Assembly (NCBI GenBank): GCA_046331625.1
Contig: JAXLQL010000015.1
Location: 62,001 to 126,000, forward strand
Direction: 5' to 3'
DNA length: 64,000 nucleotides
From: JAXLQL01 sp046331625
GTDB taxonomy: Bacteria > Acidobacteriota > Terriglobia > Bryobacterales > Bryobacteraceae
Below the pieces are notes generated by a model. The model did not search any database and was not told the origin of the DNA. It saw only the letters and a program-made list of their open reading frames with translations. Each line of letters begins with the position of its first letter. Positions within the stretch are counted from its first letter, which is position 1. Made by a program: the position numbers and the translations under genes. Below are positions 9,064 through 18,565 of this stretch, one piece after another.

Positions 9064-10953
9064 ATGCTGCAAGCCGAACAAGAACTCTGGAAATCCGCTG
9101 ACGTCGCCCGGCTGCTTTCATTGGTCGAGTCCGAGCGCCGCTACTTTCAGGAAATGATGGCGTCGCTGCCCGTGGCGCTCGCTGTGGTGTCCTGGGAAGG
9201 CGCCATCTCCTCCACCAATCGCGCTTTTCGCAAGTTGATCGGGCTCAGTCTTTCGAGCGCGCTCGAGGCCACCGTGGAATCGGCCGGTTTGCCCGAACTG
9301 AAACAAGCTCTCGCCCGCCTCGAAGCGGGAGAAGAAACCGTCGTCATCGCCGGAGGCGTCGGCGCGGGATCCGAACGACAGGACGTTCGCATGACCTTGC
9401 AGCGCTTCCTCGATTGGGACGAGCGCGAAGCTCCCGAGGCGCTCCTCCTCGTGGAAGACATATCCGAGTCGCGCCGCGTGGCACGCCAGGAACTCGGCGC
9501 AGAACTCGCCGACGTCCGCCACCGCGTTTCGAAGCTCCCCGTCATTGCGTGGGAAGCCGATCTGGCTAAGCATGAGTTCACCGCGATCCAATCGCCCGAT
9601 GCTCCGCCCACGTTCGCAGCCGGCGCGGACCTGTTCGCTGGCCGCGTGATTCCCGACGACATCGCGCGCGTCAAGAAAGCCTACGAGTCCGCTGCGTCAT
9701 TCTCGGTCGACTATCGCGTTCCTGGCTCCGATCAGGTCTTGCGCGACATCGTTCGCGTGGAAGAAAACCGCGCCTTCGGCGTCACGGTCGACATCACCGC
9801 GCCCGCGCTTCGCGAAAGCGCCGTGGCTCAGATCGCCAAGGTGGACGCCCTCGGGCGTCTTGCCGGCAAGGTGGTGCATGACTGCAACAACCTGCTCATG
9901 ATCACCAGCGGCTATGGCGAGGATCTGCTGGAAGGCATTGGCGAAGGCCATCCGCTCCACGGCAACGTGCAGGAGATTCTCACCGCCAGCAAGCGGCTGA
10001 ACGAACTCACCAATACGCTCTCGGCGTACGTCAAGCATCCCAGTCCCGAGAAGCAAATCTTCGCCATCGATCCGCTTGTCTCTGACCTCGCGGCCGATCT
10101 TCGCAAAGACATGCCCGCCGACGTCACGCTGGTGGCGCGCTGCACCGCGGGCGTCAGCGTTTCGGGCGACCCTGGGTTGGTGGTGCACGCGGTGAAAACG
10201 CTCGTCGCGCGAGCCGCTCAGGCCACTGCCGCGGGTGGATTCGTCACCATCGAGACCTCCACGCAAGAAGTCCATTTCTCGGGAGCGCAGAATCACGGAC
10301 CCGCCCCTGGCACGTACGCGAAGCTCTCCATCGCTGACGCGGGCCACGCCATTCATCCCGACATTCTTGCCCGCTTGTTCGAGCCAGCCTTCGGCGGCGA
10401 ACTCGCCTCGCTCGGCCTTCCGGCCATCTTCAAGAGCGTTCGCGAAATGGGAGGCATGCTCACGGCCGCCAGCGGATACGGCAAGGGCACCGTGTTCTCT
10501 CTGCTGCTTCCGTGCGTCGCCGCGCCCGCCGCTACCGGTGCACCGGCCAAAGAGGAACCGGTCAACAACCATCACAAGACCGAGACGGTCCTGATCGTGG
10601 AAGACGAGGCAGGCATCCGCACGTTGATGCGGCGAATTCTCGATCGCGAAGGCTACCAACTGCTCGAAGCGGGCCATGGCAAGGCCGCGCTCGAGTTGGC
10701 GCGCAATCAGCCCGGCGTCATTGATCTGCTGGTGACTGATGTCGTCATGCCCGAGATGAACGGCTTTGAACTCGCCCGCGCACTGCGAGCGATTCGGCCC
10801 GGCCTGAAGGTTCTCTACATCTCCGGTTATACCGGCATGGCCAGCTTCGATCCCGCGCAATTGTCGGAGGGTTCCGCCTTCCTCCAGAAGCCGTTCACGC
10901 TGAACGCGTTCGTTGCCAAGGTGCGCGCGCTGCTCACGGAAAAGACCGCCTGA
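9064..10953 (+). CDS. Hybrid sensor histidine kinase with PAS and C-terminal receiver domain
   Basis: 629 residues from the ATG at 9064; the frame is open for another 155 codons upstream but those overlap the opposite-strand gene and look random. Order: a helical start, a PAS domain (about 30-145), a second PAS-like domain (about 160-265), a dimerisation helix with VVHDCNNLL (phospho-His), a diverged ATP-binding domain, a linker, and a REC domain with VEDEAG, the phospho-Asp in TDVVMPEMNG and the Lys in LQKPF. The ATPase domain is poor: the N-box position reads TLVARAAQA without its Asn and the G1 box reads IADAGHAI rather than DxGxG. It is cytoplasmic, with no membrane helices. Autokinase activity is doubtful; the receiver looks intact. 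Confidence 0.85.
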   Translation: MLQAEQELWKSADVARLLSLVESERRYFQEMMASLPVALAVVSWEGAISSTNRAFRKLIGLSLSSALEATVESAGLPELKQALARLEAGEETVVIAGGVGAGSERQDVRMTLQRFLDWDEREAPEALLLVEDISESRRVARQELGAELADVRHRVSKLPVIAWEADLAKHEFTAIQSPDAPPTFAAGADLFAGRVIPDDIARVKKAYESAASFSVDYRVPGSDQVLRDIVRVEENRAFGVTVDITAPALRESAVAQIAKVDALGRLAGKVVHDCNNLLMITSGYGEDLLEGIGEGHPLHGNVQEILTASKRLNELTNTLSAYVKHPSPEKQIFAIDPLVSDLAADLRKDMPADVTLVARCTAGVSVSGDPGLVVHAVKTLVARAAQATAAGGFVTIETSTQEVHFSGAQNHGPAPGTYAKLSIADAGHAIHPDILARLFEPAFGGELASLGLPAIFKSVREMGGMLTAASGYGKGTVFSLLLPCVAAPAATGAPAKEEPVNNHHKTETVLIVEDEAGIRTLMRRILDREGYQLLEAGHGKAALELARNQPGVIDLLVTDVVMPEMNGFELARALRAIRPGLKVLYISGYTGMASFDPAQLSEGSAFLQKPFTLNAFVAKVRALLTEKTA

Positions 10954-10974
10954 GGGCGGGGATCCGATCCGCGC

Positions 10975-10980
10975 TAGAAT
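10975..10980 (+). promoter_or_regulatory. Possible -10 element ahead of the TPR gene
   Basis: TAGAAT lies 50 bases before the ATG at 11031, in the 77-base gap after the hybrid kinase. No convincing -35 hexamer is seen 16-18 bases upstream, so this is only a weak candidate. Confidence 0.2.
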
Positions 10981-11030
10981 GTGAGTCCTGAGGCTTCGGT
11001 GTTCGGACCGTTCCCTCGCTAACCCCCCTT

Positions 11031-12974
11031 ATGCGGAGGACTCTCCTCGGCTTCGCTTGGATCTGTCTATTGTTCCAGGCAGCCACCGCCCAAGATCGCA
11101 GGGCGCGGACCTTACTCGAACAGGCGCTCAAGCTGCAACAGGCCGGATCGCACCAGCAGGCCGTGGAAGCCTTCACGGCCGCGCTCGGCGCGTCACCCGG
11201 TTGGGCCGAAGCGCTGCGGCAGCGCGCCACTTCCTACCTCGCTCTCTCGCAGGAAGCCAAAGCCCTCGACGATCTGGAAGTGGCAGCCAAGGCCGATCCG
11301 GCGAACCCGGACACGCATCGTCTCTCGGGCGAATTGCTCGACAAGCTCGGCAAGCCCGCCAACGCCGTGGGCGCCTATTCGCGCGCCATCGAGATCGGTA
11401 AGCCTCCAGCATCACTCTATCTCGCGCGTGCTGCCGCCTACGGGAAGATGGGCCAGTGGGAGAAGGCGATCCAAGATTACGACGACGCGATCCGCCTCCG
11501 GCTCGATACGCCGGAACCCTACCGCGACCGCGGCGTGGCCAAGACCAAGGTCACTCGCTGGCAAGACGCGATCGAGGACTTCAGCGACGCCATCCTGCGC
11601 AAGCCGGATTTCTGGGGAGCCTACATCGATCGCGCACAAGCCTACGGCAACGTGGGCCGCTACGATCTCGCCATCGCCGATCTCGACAAGACCCTTGCCG
11701 CCGAACCCTCGAACGCACGCGGCTACATGTATCGCGGCGGCGCCTATGACGCGCTGCGCAACTACGATAAGGCCATCGCCGACTACACCAAGGCGCTCGA
11801 AATCGACAAAGACAACGTGCAACTGCTGCTGGCTCGCGGCGCCGCGTTCGCACAAATCGGCCGCCATGGCGACGCATTCACTGACCGCGACCGCGCCGTG
11901 ACGCTGGCTCCGAGCATGGCCGAAGCCTACGTGGCGCGCGGAGGATCGCACCATCTGCTCGGCCGCCACGAGCAAGGCCTCGCCGACCGCACGCGCGCCA
12001 TCGAACTGAATCCATCTCTCGAACTCGGCTGGTATGCGCGAGGCAACGCTTACTTCATCCTGAACAAATTCTCCGAAGCCGCGTCTGATCTGCGCCAGGC
12101 GATCAAGCTCAATCCACAAGACGTCGCCGCGGCGGACTTGCTCGAGCGCTCCGAGCGCATGGTGGCTCAGGCGAAGACGGCGCCGCCCAAGCCTGCCGCT
12201 TCCGAACCGGAACCCACGGTGGTCGCCTCGGCCGCGGGCCAAATCATCGGACGCCGCTTGCCTCCGCTTCCCAAGCCCGGTGCGGTTCCTTCGCCGGTGC
12301 TCGCGCGGGCTGATCCACCGGCTCCACCGCCACAGAAACCCAAAGTGGAGATCGCATTGGGCGAAGTGAAAGTGGGAGCTCCCATGGCGCCTGCCGCAGT
12401 ACCGCCGCCCCCCCCACCTTCCATGGCGAAACCCGAGCCTCGCGTACAGCCGGAGCCGAAGCCTGTAATTGCAAGAGTGGAGCCCGCAGCTCCAAAGCCC
12501 GAGCCTCCGGCTGCGAAGCCCGAACCCCCGGCTGCAAAGTCCGAGCCAAAGACCGTTCCGCCGCCTCCGCCGCCGTCGATGGCGAAGCCCGCTCCTCCGC
12601 CCGCTCCCGAACCGAAACCTCAGCCCGAGCCGGTTCGCGCCGCTGCTCCCAAGCTCGAGCCGGGCGGCTCTGCCGAGTCTCACCACACGCGAGGCCGCGC
12701 GCTCATCAAAGACGAGAAGTGGACCGAGGCCATCGCCGAGCTCGACGAGGCCATCCGCTTGAAGCCCGGCCACGCTCTGGCGTTGAACGCCCGCGGCTAC
12801 GCGCTACTCATCACGCGCCAGTACAAACGAGCCTTGGCCGACTTCGACGCCGCCATCCGCTTCAATCCCGAGTACGCCAACGCGCACCTCAACCGGTCTC
12901 GCGTGAAGGCGAGATTGGGTGACGCGGCGGGCGCCACCGCTGATTTGGCCAAAGCAAACGCGCTGGCAAAGTGA
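11031..12974 (+). CDS. Exported tetratricopeptide-repeat protein with a proline-rich linker
   Basis: 647 residues. Residues 1-21 (ending AATAQ) are a signal peptide, so the protein acts in the periplasm or on the surface. Residues about 25-380 hold ten or so TPR units with recurrent A..DYxKAI and G..AYxxLGR patterns. A long Pro/Ala/Lys/Glu-rich region with repeated PKPEPPAAKPE-type units follows (about 385-560), then three further TPR units to the end. Such proteins are scaffolds for protein-protein contacts; the partner is unknown. It is 18 bases upstream of the multi-PAS kinase and may be co-transcribed with it, which suggests an envelope sensing role, though that is inference. Confidence 0.85.
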   Translation: MRRTLLGFAWICLLFQAATAQDRRARTLLEQALKLQQAGSHQQAVEAFTAALGASPGWAEALRQRATSYLALSQEAKALDDLEVAAKADPANPDTHRLSGELLDKLGKPANAVGAYSRAIEIGKPPASLYLARAAAYGKMGQWEKAIQDYDDAIRLRLDTPEPYRDRGVAKTKVTRWQDAIEDFSDAILRKPDFWGAYIDRAQAYGNVGRYDLAIADLDKTLAAEPSNARGYMYRGGAYDALRNYDKAIADYTKALEIDKDNVQLLLARGAAFAQIGRHGDAFTDRDRAVTLAPSMAEAYVARGGSHHLLGRHEQGLADRTRAIELNPSLELGWYARGNAYFILNKFSEAASDLRQAIKLNPQDVAAADLLERSERMVAQAKTAPPKPAASEPEPTVVASAAGQIIGRRLPPLPKPGAVPSPVLARADPPAPPPQKPKVEIALGEVKVGAPMAPAAVPPPPPPSMAKPEPRVQPEPKPVIARVEPAAPKPEPPAAKPEPPAAKSEPKTVPPPPPPSMAKPAPPPAPEPKPQPEPVRAAAPKLEPGGSAESHHTRGRALIKDEKWTEAIAELDEAIRLKPGHALALNARGYALLITRQYKRALADFDAAIRFNPEYANAHLNRSRVKARLGDAAGATADLAKANALAK

Positions 12975-12976
12975 GA

Positions 12977-12992
12977 TCCTGAAGTTTCAGGA
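12977..12992 (+). promoter_or_regulatory. Inverted repeat over the ribosome-binding region of the multi-PAS kinase
   Basis: TCCTGAA and TTCAGGA form 7-base arms around a 2-base centre, starting 2 bases after the TPR stop and ending directly against the ATG at 12993. It could hide or pace initiation of the kinase gene. Function is inferred only from position. Confidence 0.3.
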
Positions 12993-15461
12993 ATGGTTCC
13001 GGCTGTCTCCACTCACGCCGGCGGGCTTGCGCAAGCGCTCGGAGTTCTAGCGAACGCTGCCATCGTTGCCGCCAGTGCGGCTGGTGAGATCGTCTTCTTC
13101 AATGCCGGTGCGGCCAAACTCCTGGGCTATCGAGAAGGCGAAGTAATCGGCCGCCGCATGGCTTCGGCTTGGTTCCTCGACGCCGAGCGCAACGCACAGC
13201 ATTGCGTATGGATCGCCAAAGACGGCCATCCCGTGCCGGTCTTGCTCTCGGTGACGGCAATTCCGAACGAAGGCGGATTCGCCGGACTCGCAGTACCCGC
13301 CGATGACCAACGCTTCGAGCGAGCGTTGCGCGGCGCCAATGACGGCGTCTTCGATATCGACCTGTTGACAGGCGAAGTCTACCGGTCTGACCGTTGGTTC
13401 GAACTGGTGGGTCACTCCCCCGAACATCTCGAGCCCGCCTACGATGCGTTCGCCCGGCTGCTCCATCCCGATGATCGCGATCGCGTGTGGGCGAGCATAC
13501 AGGCGAACATCGCGGGAACGGCTCTGCGGCACGACCTCGAGTTTCGCGTGCGCTCGTCGAGCGGAGAGTACCGCTGGTTCCGCGGACGCGGCATGACCGA
13601 GCGCGATGCGCGGGGGCACCCCGTGCGCTTCTCCGGTTCCATCACCGACATCACCGAGCGAAAGGGCCTCGAGCAGCGTCTGGAACACGCGCTACGGGAA
13701 TCGAGCGAAATGTTGCGCACGCTGGTGCAGGCCGCTCCGCTCGCCGTCGTGTCGGTGGATCGCCAAGGTCTGGTCACCAGTTGGAACCCCGCCGCCGAGC
13801 GCATGTTCGGCTATTCCGAGCAAGAAGCTCTGGGCCGCCTCAGCCCCGCGATTCCGCCCGAGCAACTCGACGAGTTCAAGCGGTTGTTCAATACAGTGCT
13901 CGACGGCCACACATCGCTGGCGGCCGAGCGCACGCGCCGCGCCAAAGACGGATCCCCCCTCGATGTTTCGATTTCCATCGCGCCCCTTCGTGATTCGAGC
14001 GGTTGCATCTCCGGCGCCATCACCGTGGCTCAGGACATCACCGATCGCAAGCGTGCCGAGAAGGCGCTGCGAGAGAGCGAAGAGCGCTATCGGCGTTTCG
14101 CCGACTCGTGCCCGGAAGCGATCTGGGTCCGCCGCGACAAGACGATCATCTACGTCAACCCGGCCTGCTGCCGCTTGTTCGGCGCGCCGAATCCGGACGC
14201 GATGATCGGGCGCTCATCGCTCGACTTCGTTCATCCCGACTATCGCGCCTACATCGACGGACCCGCCACGGAACGCCTGGCGCGCGGCGAAGCCGCCGAA
14301 GCCTCGGGCAAGCTCATCCGCTTCGATGGCGAGGTGCGCGACATCATCGTTACGGCTACATCGTTTACGCTGGCCGGCGAGCCCGCCGTGCAGGCCGTGA
14401 TGCGCGATCAGACGGCCCGGCTCGAAGCCGAGCGCAAGCTCCAGGAAAGCGAACGCCGGTACCGCCGCTTCGTGGAAATCACGAACGATGCCATGCTGGT
14501 CCACAAGGACCTCAGTATCGTATTCGTCAATCCCGCCGCATGCCGCCTGTTCGGCGCCGCGCATGAATCGCAATTGATCGGCATGTCGATCTTCGATCTG
14601 TTTCATCCCGATTGCCATGACCTGGTTCGCGCGCGCGCCCGCCGCATCTTGGAAGCCGATGAAACGGTGCCGCCGATCGAACTGCCTGCCGTGCGTCTCG
14701 ATGGACGCGCCGTTCAAGTGGAGGCATCGGCCAATCGCTACAATGACCGCGGAGACATGGCCATCCAGTCCGTTCTCCATGACCTGACCCGCCGCAGGCG
14801 TGCGATGGAGGAGATTCGCGACATGTCGCAGCGCCTGGTCACGGCCCAGGAAGACGAGTCGCGCCGCATCGGGCGCGAACTGCATGACGGCTTGTCGCAA
14901 CAGTTGGCCGCGCTCGCCATGGACATCGGCCGCGCAGTCGCCGACCCGCCCTCTGGTTCCGGCGCCGCCCTCGAATACCTTCGTTCCATCCAGAAGCGCG
15001 TTGGCCGGTTGTCTGAGGAAACGCGCGGCATCTCGCATCGCCTGCACCCCCAGATTCTCGATGACCTCGGCCTCAGCGATGCCGTCGAATCGCTCTGCAT
15101 CGAGTTCGAGGAACGCGAGGAGATCCCGGTGGAATTCGAAGCCGGCTCCCTGCCGCCTGCTCTGAAATCGGAGATTTCTTCCTGTCTTTACCGCGTGGCG
15201 CAGGAAGGCCTCCGGAACATTTCGCGCCACGCGCGTGCCAGCTCGGTGAGCGTGAAGCTCGACTCCGGCGGCGAAACCGTCTCGCTCTCGATCGAAGACA
15301 ACGGCGCCGGATTCGATCCCGCCTCTCACCCCACTGGACTCGGATTGCACAGCCTGCGCGAACGCGTTCGCCTGGTGAATGGTGAGATTCGTTTCGCTTC
15401 CTCGCCCGGCTGCGGCACCGGGATCTTCGTGCGCGTACCGTTGCCAAGGGAGGCCTCATGA
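12993..15461 (+). CDS. Multi-PAS sensor histidine kinase, NarX/UhpB (HisKA_3) type
   Basis: 822 residues, no membrane helices, so a soluble cytoplasmic sensor. Five PAS/PAC units fill residues about 10-600 (for example RYRRFADSCPEAIW and RYRRFVEITNDAML mark the starts of the last two). The dimerisation helix RRIGRELHDGLSQ carries the phospho-accepting His of the HisKA_3 class, and the ATPase domain keeps the N box (EGLRNISRHA), G1 (EDNGAGFD) and G2 (GLGLHSLRER). It phosphorylates the NarL-type regulator encoded next, with which it shares an ATGA overlap. The signal is unknown. Confidence 0.92.
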   Translation: MVPAVSTHAGGLAQALGVLANAAIVAASAAGEIVFFNAGAAKLLGYREGEVIGRRMASAWFLDAERNAQHCVWIAKDGHPVPVLLSVTAIPNEGGFAGLAVPADDQRFERALRGANDGVFDIDLLTGEVYRSDRWFELVGHSPEHLEPAYDAFARLLHPDDRDRVWASIQANIAGTALRHDLEFRVRSSSGEYRWFRGRGMTERDARGHPVRFSGSITDITERKGLEQRLEHALRESSEMLRTLVQAAPLAVVSVDRQGLVTSWNPAAERMFGYSEQEALGRLSPAIPPEQLDEFKRLFNTVLDGHTSLAAERTRRAKDGSPLDVSISIAPLRDSSGCISGAITVAQDITDRKRAEKALRESEERYRRFADSCPEAIWVRRDKTIIYVNPACCRLFGAPNPDAMIGRSSLDFVHPDYRAYIDGPATERLARGEAAEASGKLIRFDGEVRDIIVTATSFTLAGEPAVQAVMRDQTARLEAERKLQESERRYRRFVEITNDAMLVHKDLSIVFVNPAACRLFGAAHESQLIGMSIFDLFHPDCHDLVRARARRILEADETVPPIELPAVRLDGRAVQVEASANRYNDRGDMAIQSVLHDLTRRRRAMEEIRDMSQRLVTAQEDESRRIGRELHDGLSQQLAALAMDIGRAVADPPSGSGAALEYLRSIQKRVGRLSEETRGISHRLHPQILDDLGLSDAVESLCIEFEEREEIPVEFEAGSLPPALKSEISSCLYRVAQEGLRNISRHARASSVSVKLDSGGETVSLSIEDNGAGFDPASHPTGLGLHSLRERVRLVNGEIRFASSPGCGTGIFVRVPLPREAS

Positions 15462-16096
15462 GCCGTGTTCGGATTCTGCTCGGTGACGATCACGCGCTGA
15501 TCCTCGACGCGGTGAGAAACCTGCTTGCGTCGCACTATGACGTGGTGGGAGCGGTAGCCGACGGCCGCGCTCTGGTGGACGCGGCACAGCGGCTGCAACC
15601 CGACGTGATCGTGCTCGATGTCTCGATGCCGCTGCTCAATGGACTCGAAGCGGCCAAGCAGATCCGCAAAGACGTTCCCGGCGCGAAACTCGTGTTCCTG
15701 AGCATGCACTCGAATCCGATGTACCTGCGCCGCGCGCTCGGCCTGGGTGCGGCTGCGTACCTACTCAAGTCCGGCGCGAGCGAGGAACTGCTGTCGGCCC
15801 TGCGCGAAGTCCTGGCGGGGCGCACCTATCTCACGCCGGAGTTCGCGGGGATGGTTTCGGTGGCAAAGACCGCCGTCGCGGAAGAAGCGCAAGATCCCGG
15901 CCAACTCACCGGGCGGCAGCGCGAGATCCTGCAACTGGTGGCCGAGGGCAGGCAGAACAAAGAGATCGCTCACAGCCTCGGGCTCTCCATCAAGACCGTG
16001 GAGTTTCATCGTGGGCGCCTCATGTCGAAGCTCGGCGTGCGCTCGACTGCCGAGTTGACCCGCATCGCCATCGAAGAAGGCATCGTCGGACCTTGA
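15458..16096 (+). CDS. NarL/FixJ-family response regulator
   Basis: 212 residues. REC domain 1-120 with the acidic pair DDH near the start, phospho-Asp in VLDVSMP and Lys in LLKSGA; then a LuxR-type HTH (LTGRQREILQLVAEG through KTVEFHRGRLMSKL, about 145-205). The ATG overlaps the kinase stop in ATGA, the classic arrangement of a cognate HisKA_3 kinase and its regulator. It should bind DNA as a phosphorylated dimer. Targets are unknown; an inverted repeat at 16129-16144 is the nearest candidate site but is not linked to it by evidence. Confidence 0.93.
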   Translation: MSRVRILLGDDHALILDAVRNLLASHYDVVGAVADGRALVDAAQRLQPDVIVLDVSMPLLNGLEAAKQIRKDVPGAKLVFLSMHSNPMYLRRALGLGAAAYLLKSGASEELLSALREVLAGRTYLTPEFAGMVSVAKTAVAEEAQDPGQLTGRQREILQLVAEGRQNKEIAHSLGLSIKTVEFHRGRLMSKLGVRSTAELTRIAIEEGIVGP

Positions 16097-16128
16097 TCTG
16101 CTCGTTCGTCGCGCAGGGCAGCCCATTA

Positions 16129-16144
16129 TGTAGCGAGCGCTACA
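16129..16144 (+). promoter_or_regulatory. Operator-like inverted repeat upstream of the S9 peptidase gene
   Basis: TGTAGCG-AG-CGCTACA: perfect 7-base arms with a 2-base spacer, in the 57-base gap between the response regulator and the peptidase ATG at 16154. The position, ending 9 bases before the start codon, suits a repressor site or a leader hairpin. No second copy was noticed elsewhere in the window. Confidence 0.35.
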
Positions 16145-16153
16145 ATCAAATTC

Positions 16154-18199
16154 ATGCGCAGACACCTCGCCGGCTTCGCGCTGGCACTGCTCCCCCTGTG
16201 CGCGCAAAAGCTCCCTTTCGATGCCGAGACCATGATGAAACTGGTCCGCATCAGCGAGCACCAACTCTCGCCCGATGGCTCCACGGTCGCGTTCACGGCC
16301 CAAACCGTCGACGTTGAAAAGAACTCCAAGCCGCGCCAGATCTACGCAATGCCGCTGGCCGGAGGCACGCCGCGCGCCCTCACCAACGAGGGCACCGCCA
16401 ACTTCCGCCCCAAATGGTCGCCTGACTCCAAGCGCATCGCCTTCCACTCCAGTCGCGGTGACTCCACCCAGATCTGGATCATGGACGCCGACGGTTCGAA
16501 CCAGAAGAAGCTCACCGACATCGCCACGGAAACCGACGGCGTCATCTGGTCGCCCGATGGCAAGAACCTCGTCTTCATCAGCGAGGTGTACCCCGATTGC
16601 ACCGACGCGAGCTGCAACAAGCGCCGCCTCGACGAAGAGAAGAACAGCAAGGTGAAGGCGCGCATCTACACTTCGTTGCTCTACCGTCACTGGGATTCGT
16701 GGCGTGGCGCGCGCCGCAAGCACCTCTTCGTCGTACCCGTGGAAGGCGGCACTCCCAAGGACCTCACGCCCGGAGATCGCGACGTTCCGCCGTTCTCGCT
16801 CGGTGGTCCTGACGACTACGCCATCTCACCCGATAGCAACGAAGTCAGCTTCGCGATGAACGGCGACGCCAACGCCGCCATCAGCACCAATTCCGATATC
16901 TGGGTGACGCCGTTGGCCGGTGGCGACATGCGCAAAATCACCGAGAACCAAGGCGCGGACCTGTCGCCCGCGTATTCGCCCGACGGCTTGTTCCTCGCCT
17001 ATCGCACCCAGAACCGGCCCGGCTTCGAGAGCGATCGCTGGCGGCTCATCGTTCTCGATCGCGCCACGGGCCGCATCCGCTCGCTCACCGAAAATCTCGA
17101 CCGGTCCGTGGGTAGCTTCACTTGGGCGCCGGATTCCAAACGCATCTTCTTTTCCATGGAGGATCGCGGACGCAACGCCATTCACATGATTCCGCTCGCG
17201 GGCGGCGCCAGCCGTCCAGTGGTGAGCGGCAACAGCCATCTCGACGAGCCGCAACTCACGCCCGATGGCAAGACGATGCTCTATAGCGAAATGAGCGGAT
17301 CGCGCCCGCTCGAGCTCTTCCGCGCCGTCTCCGGTGGCGGCAAACCGGAACCGCTCACCAAGATGAATGACCACATCTTCAGCGCGTTCCAGTTGACTCC
17401 GCTCGAAGAGTTTTGGGTGGAAGGCGCCGAGCGCGCGCAGGTGCACAGCTTCGTGGTGAAGCCTCCCGGATTCAAGAAAGACACCAAGTATCCCGTGCTG
17501 TTCCTCATCCATGGCGGACCGCAAGGCTCGTGGGGTGAGAGCTGGAGTTATCGTTGGAACCCACAAGTGATGGCCGCCGCCGGCTTCGTGGTGGTGATGC
17601 CGAATCCGCGCGGCTCCACTGGCTACGGCCAGCGCTTCACTGACGAGATCAGCGGTGACTGGGGCGGCAAAGTCTACGACGACATCATGGCCGTGGTCGA
17701 CTATGTAGCCAAGCAGCCCTACGCCGACCCCGACCGCTTCGCAGCCGCCGGCGGATCCTATGGCGGCTACATGATGAACTGGTTGCAAGGCCACACACAG
17801 CGATTCAAGGCGCTGGTGTGCCACGCCGGCGTGTACGATCTGCGCAGCATGAGCGGCGAAACCGAGGAGCTGTGGTTCACCAAGTGGGAGTTCAACGGAA
17901 TGCCTTGGGAGACTCCGGAGATCCACGAGCGCTGGTCGCCGAGCAACTTCGTGCGTGACTTCAAGACGCCCACTCTTGTCATCCATGGCGAGATGGATTA
18001 TCGCGTGCCTTACGGTCAGGGCCTGCAGTTGTTCACGGCGCTGCAAATGCAGAAGGTGCCGTCAAAGCTGCTGTTGTACCCGGATGAGGGGCACTGGATC
18101 TCGAAGCCGCAGAACTCGATGCTGTGGTACCGCAGCTTCCTCGACTGGGTAACCGAGTGGACGAAGAAGGCTCCCGCGCCCGCACCGGCCGCGCAGTAG
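16154..18199 (+). CDS. S9-family prolyl oligopeptidase/acylaminoacyl peptidase, exported
   Basis: 681 residues with a signal peptide (MRRHLAGFALALLPLCAQ), so periplasmic or secreted. Residues about 30-420 form a WD40-like beta-propeller (repeated SPDG.., WSPDSKRIAF, YSPDG units) that gates access to the active site; the C-terminal alpha/beta-hydrolase domain carries the nucleophile in GGSYGGYM, the Asp in HGEMDYRVP and the His in DEGHWI. It cleaves short peptides, probably in scavenging. Length and domain order are normal for S9C enzymes. Confidence 0.93.
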   Translation: MRRHLAGFALALLPLCAQKLPFDAETMMKLVRISEHQLSPDGSTVAFTAQTVDVEKNSKPRQIYAMPLAGGTPRALTNEGTANFRPKWSPDSKRIAFHSSRGDSTQIWIMDADGSNQKKLTDIATETDGVIWSPDGKNLVFISEVYPDCTDASCNKRRLDEEKNSKVKARIYTSLLYRHWDSWRGARRKHLFVVPVEGGTPKDLTPGDRDVPPFSLGGPDDYAISPDSNEVSFAMNGDANAAISTNSDIWVTPLAGGDMRKITENQGADLSPAYSPDGLFLAYRTQNRPGFESDRWRLIVLDRATGRIRSLTENLDRSVGSFTWAPDSKRIFFSMEDRGRNAIHMIPLAGGASRPVVSGNSHLDEPQLTPDGKTMLYSEMSGSRPLELFRAVSGGGKPEPLTKMNDHIFSAFQLTPLEEFWVEGAERAQVHSFVVKPPGFKKDTKYPVLFLIHGGPQGSWGESWSYRWNPQVMAAAGFVVVMPNPRGSTGYGQRFTDEISGDWGGKVYDDIMAVVDYVAKQPYADPDRFAAAGGSYGGYMMNWLQGHTQRFKALVCHAGVYDLRSMSGETEELWFTKWEFNGMPWETPEIHERWSPSNFVRDFKTPTLVIHGEMDYRVPYGQGLQLFTALQMQKVPSKLLLYPDEGHWISKPQNSMLWYRSFLDWVTEWTKKAPAPAPAAQ

Positions 18200-18240
18200 C
18201 ATCGCGCCGATATGCTAAGTTGGTGAGTCCGGTAATCATT

Positions 18241-18519
18241 ATGGAAGCCCTCGGCATGGTGGAAACAAAGGGCCTCGTCGGTGCGATCGAGGCTGCGGAC
18301 GCGATGGTGAAAACGGCCAACGTCGTCCTCGAAGGCAAAGAGTACATCGGTGCGGGCTTCGTCACCGTCACCGTACGCGGTGACGTCGGCGCGGTCAAAG
18401 CCGCTACTGACGCGGGAGCCGCCGCTGCCCGCCGCGTCGGCGAACTCGTCGCCGTGCATGTCATCCCGAATCCCCACGGCGACCTCGAACGCACCTTGCC
18501 CGGCAAGGCCAAGAAGTAA
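18241..18519 (+). CDS. Bacterial microcompartment shell protein, BMC-H (single-domain hexamer former)
   Basis: 92 residues when started at the ATG at 18241 (MEALGMVETKG), the usual length and opening of PduA/EutM-type shell proteins; in-frame GTG (18223) and TTG (18220) codons lie just upstream. One BMC domain: MVETKGLVGAIEAADAM, the pore loop YIGAGF, and the signature VRGDVGAVKAA. Hexamers tile into the facets of a protein shell with small central pores. It is followed 46 bases later by an acylating aldehyde dehydrogenase, the hallmark core enzyme of catabolic microcompartments. No BMC-T or BMC-P (EutN/CcmL-type vertex) gene is in the window. Confidence 0.95.
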   Translation: MEALGMVETKGLVGAIEAADAMVKTANVVLEGKEYIGAGFVTVTVRGDVGAVKAATDAGAAAARRVGELVAVHVIPNPHGDLERTLPGKAKK

Positions 18520-18565
18520 GCGCTCGGGTTAGGCTCGGCTCCCTCGCGGCGCCGCTTTGGTTGCC

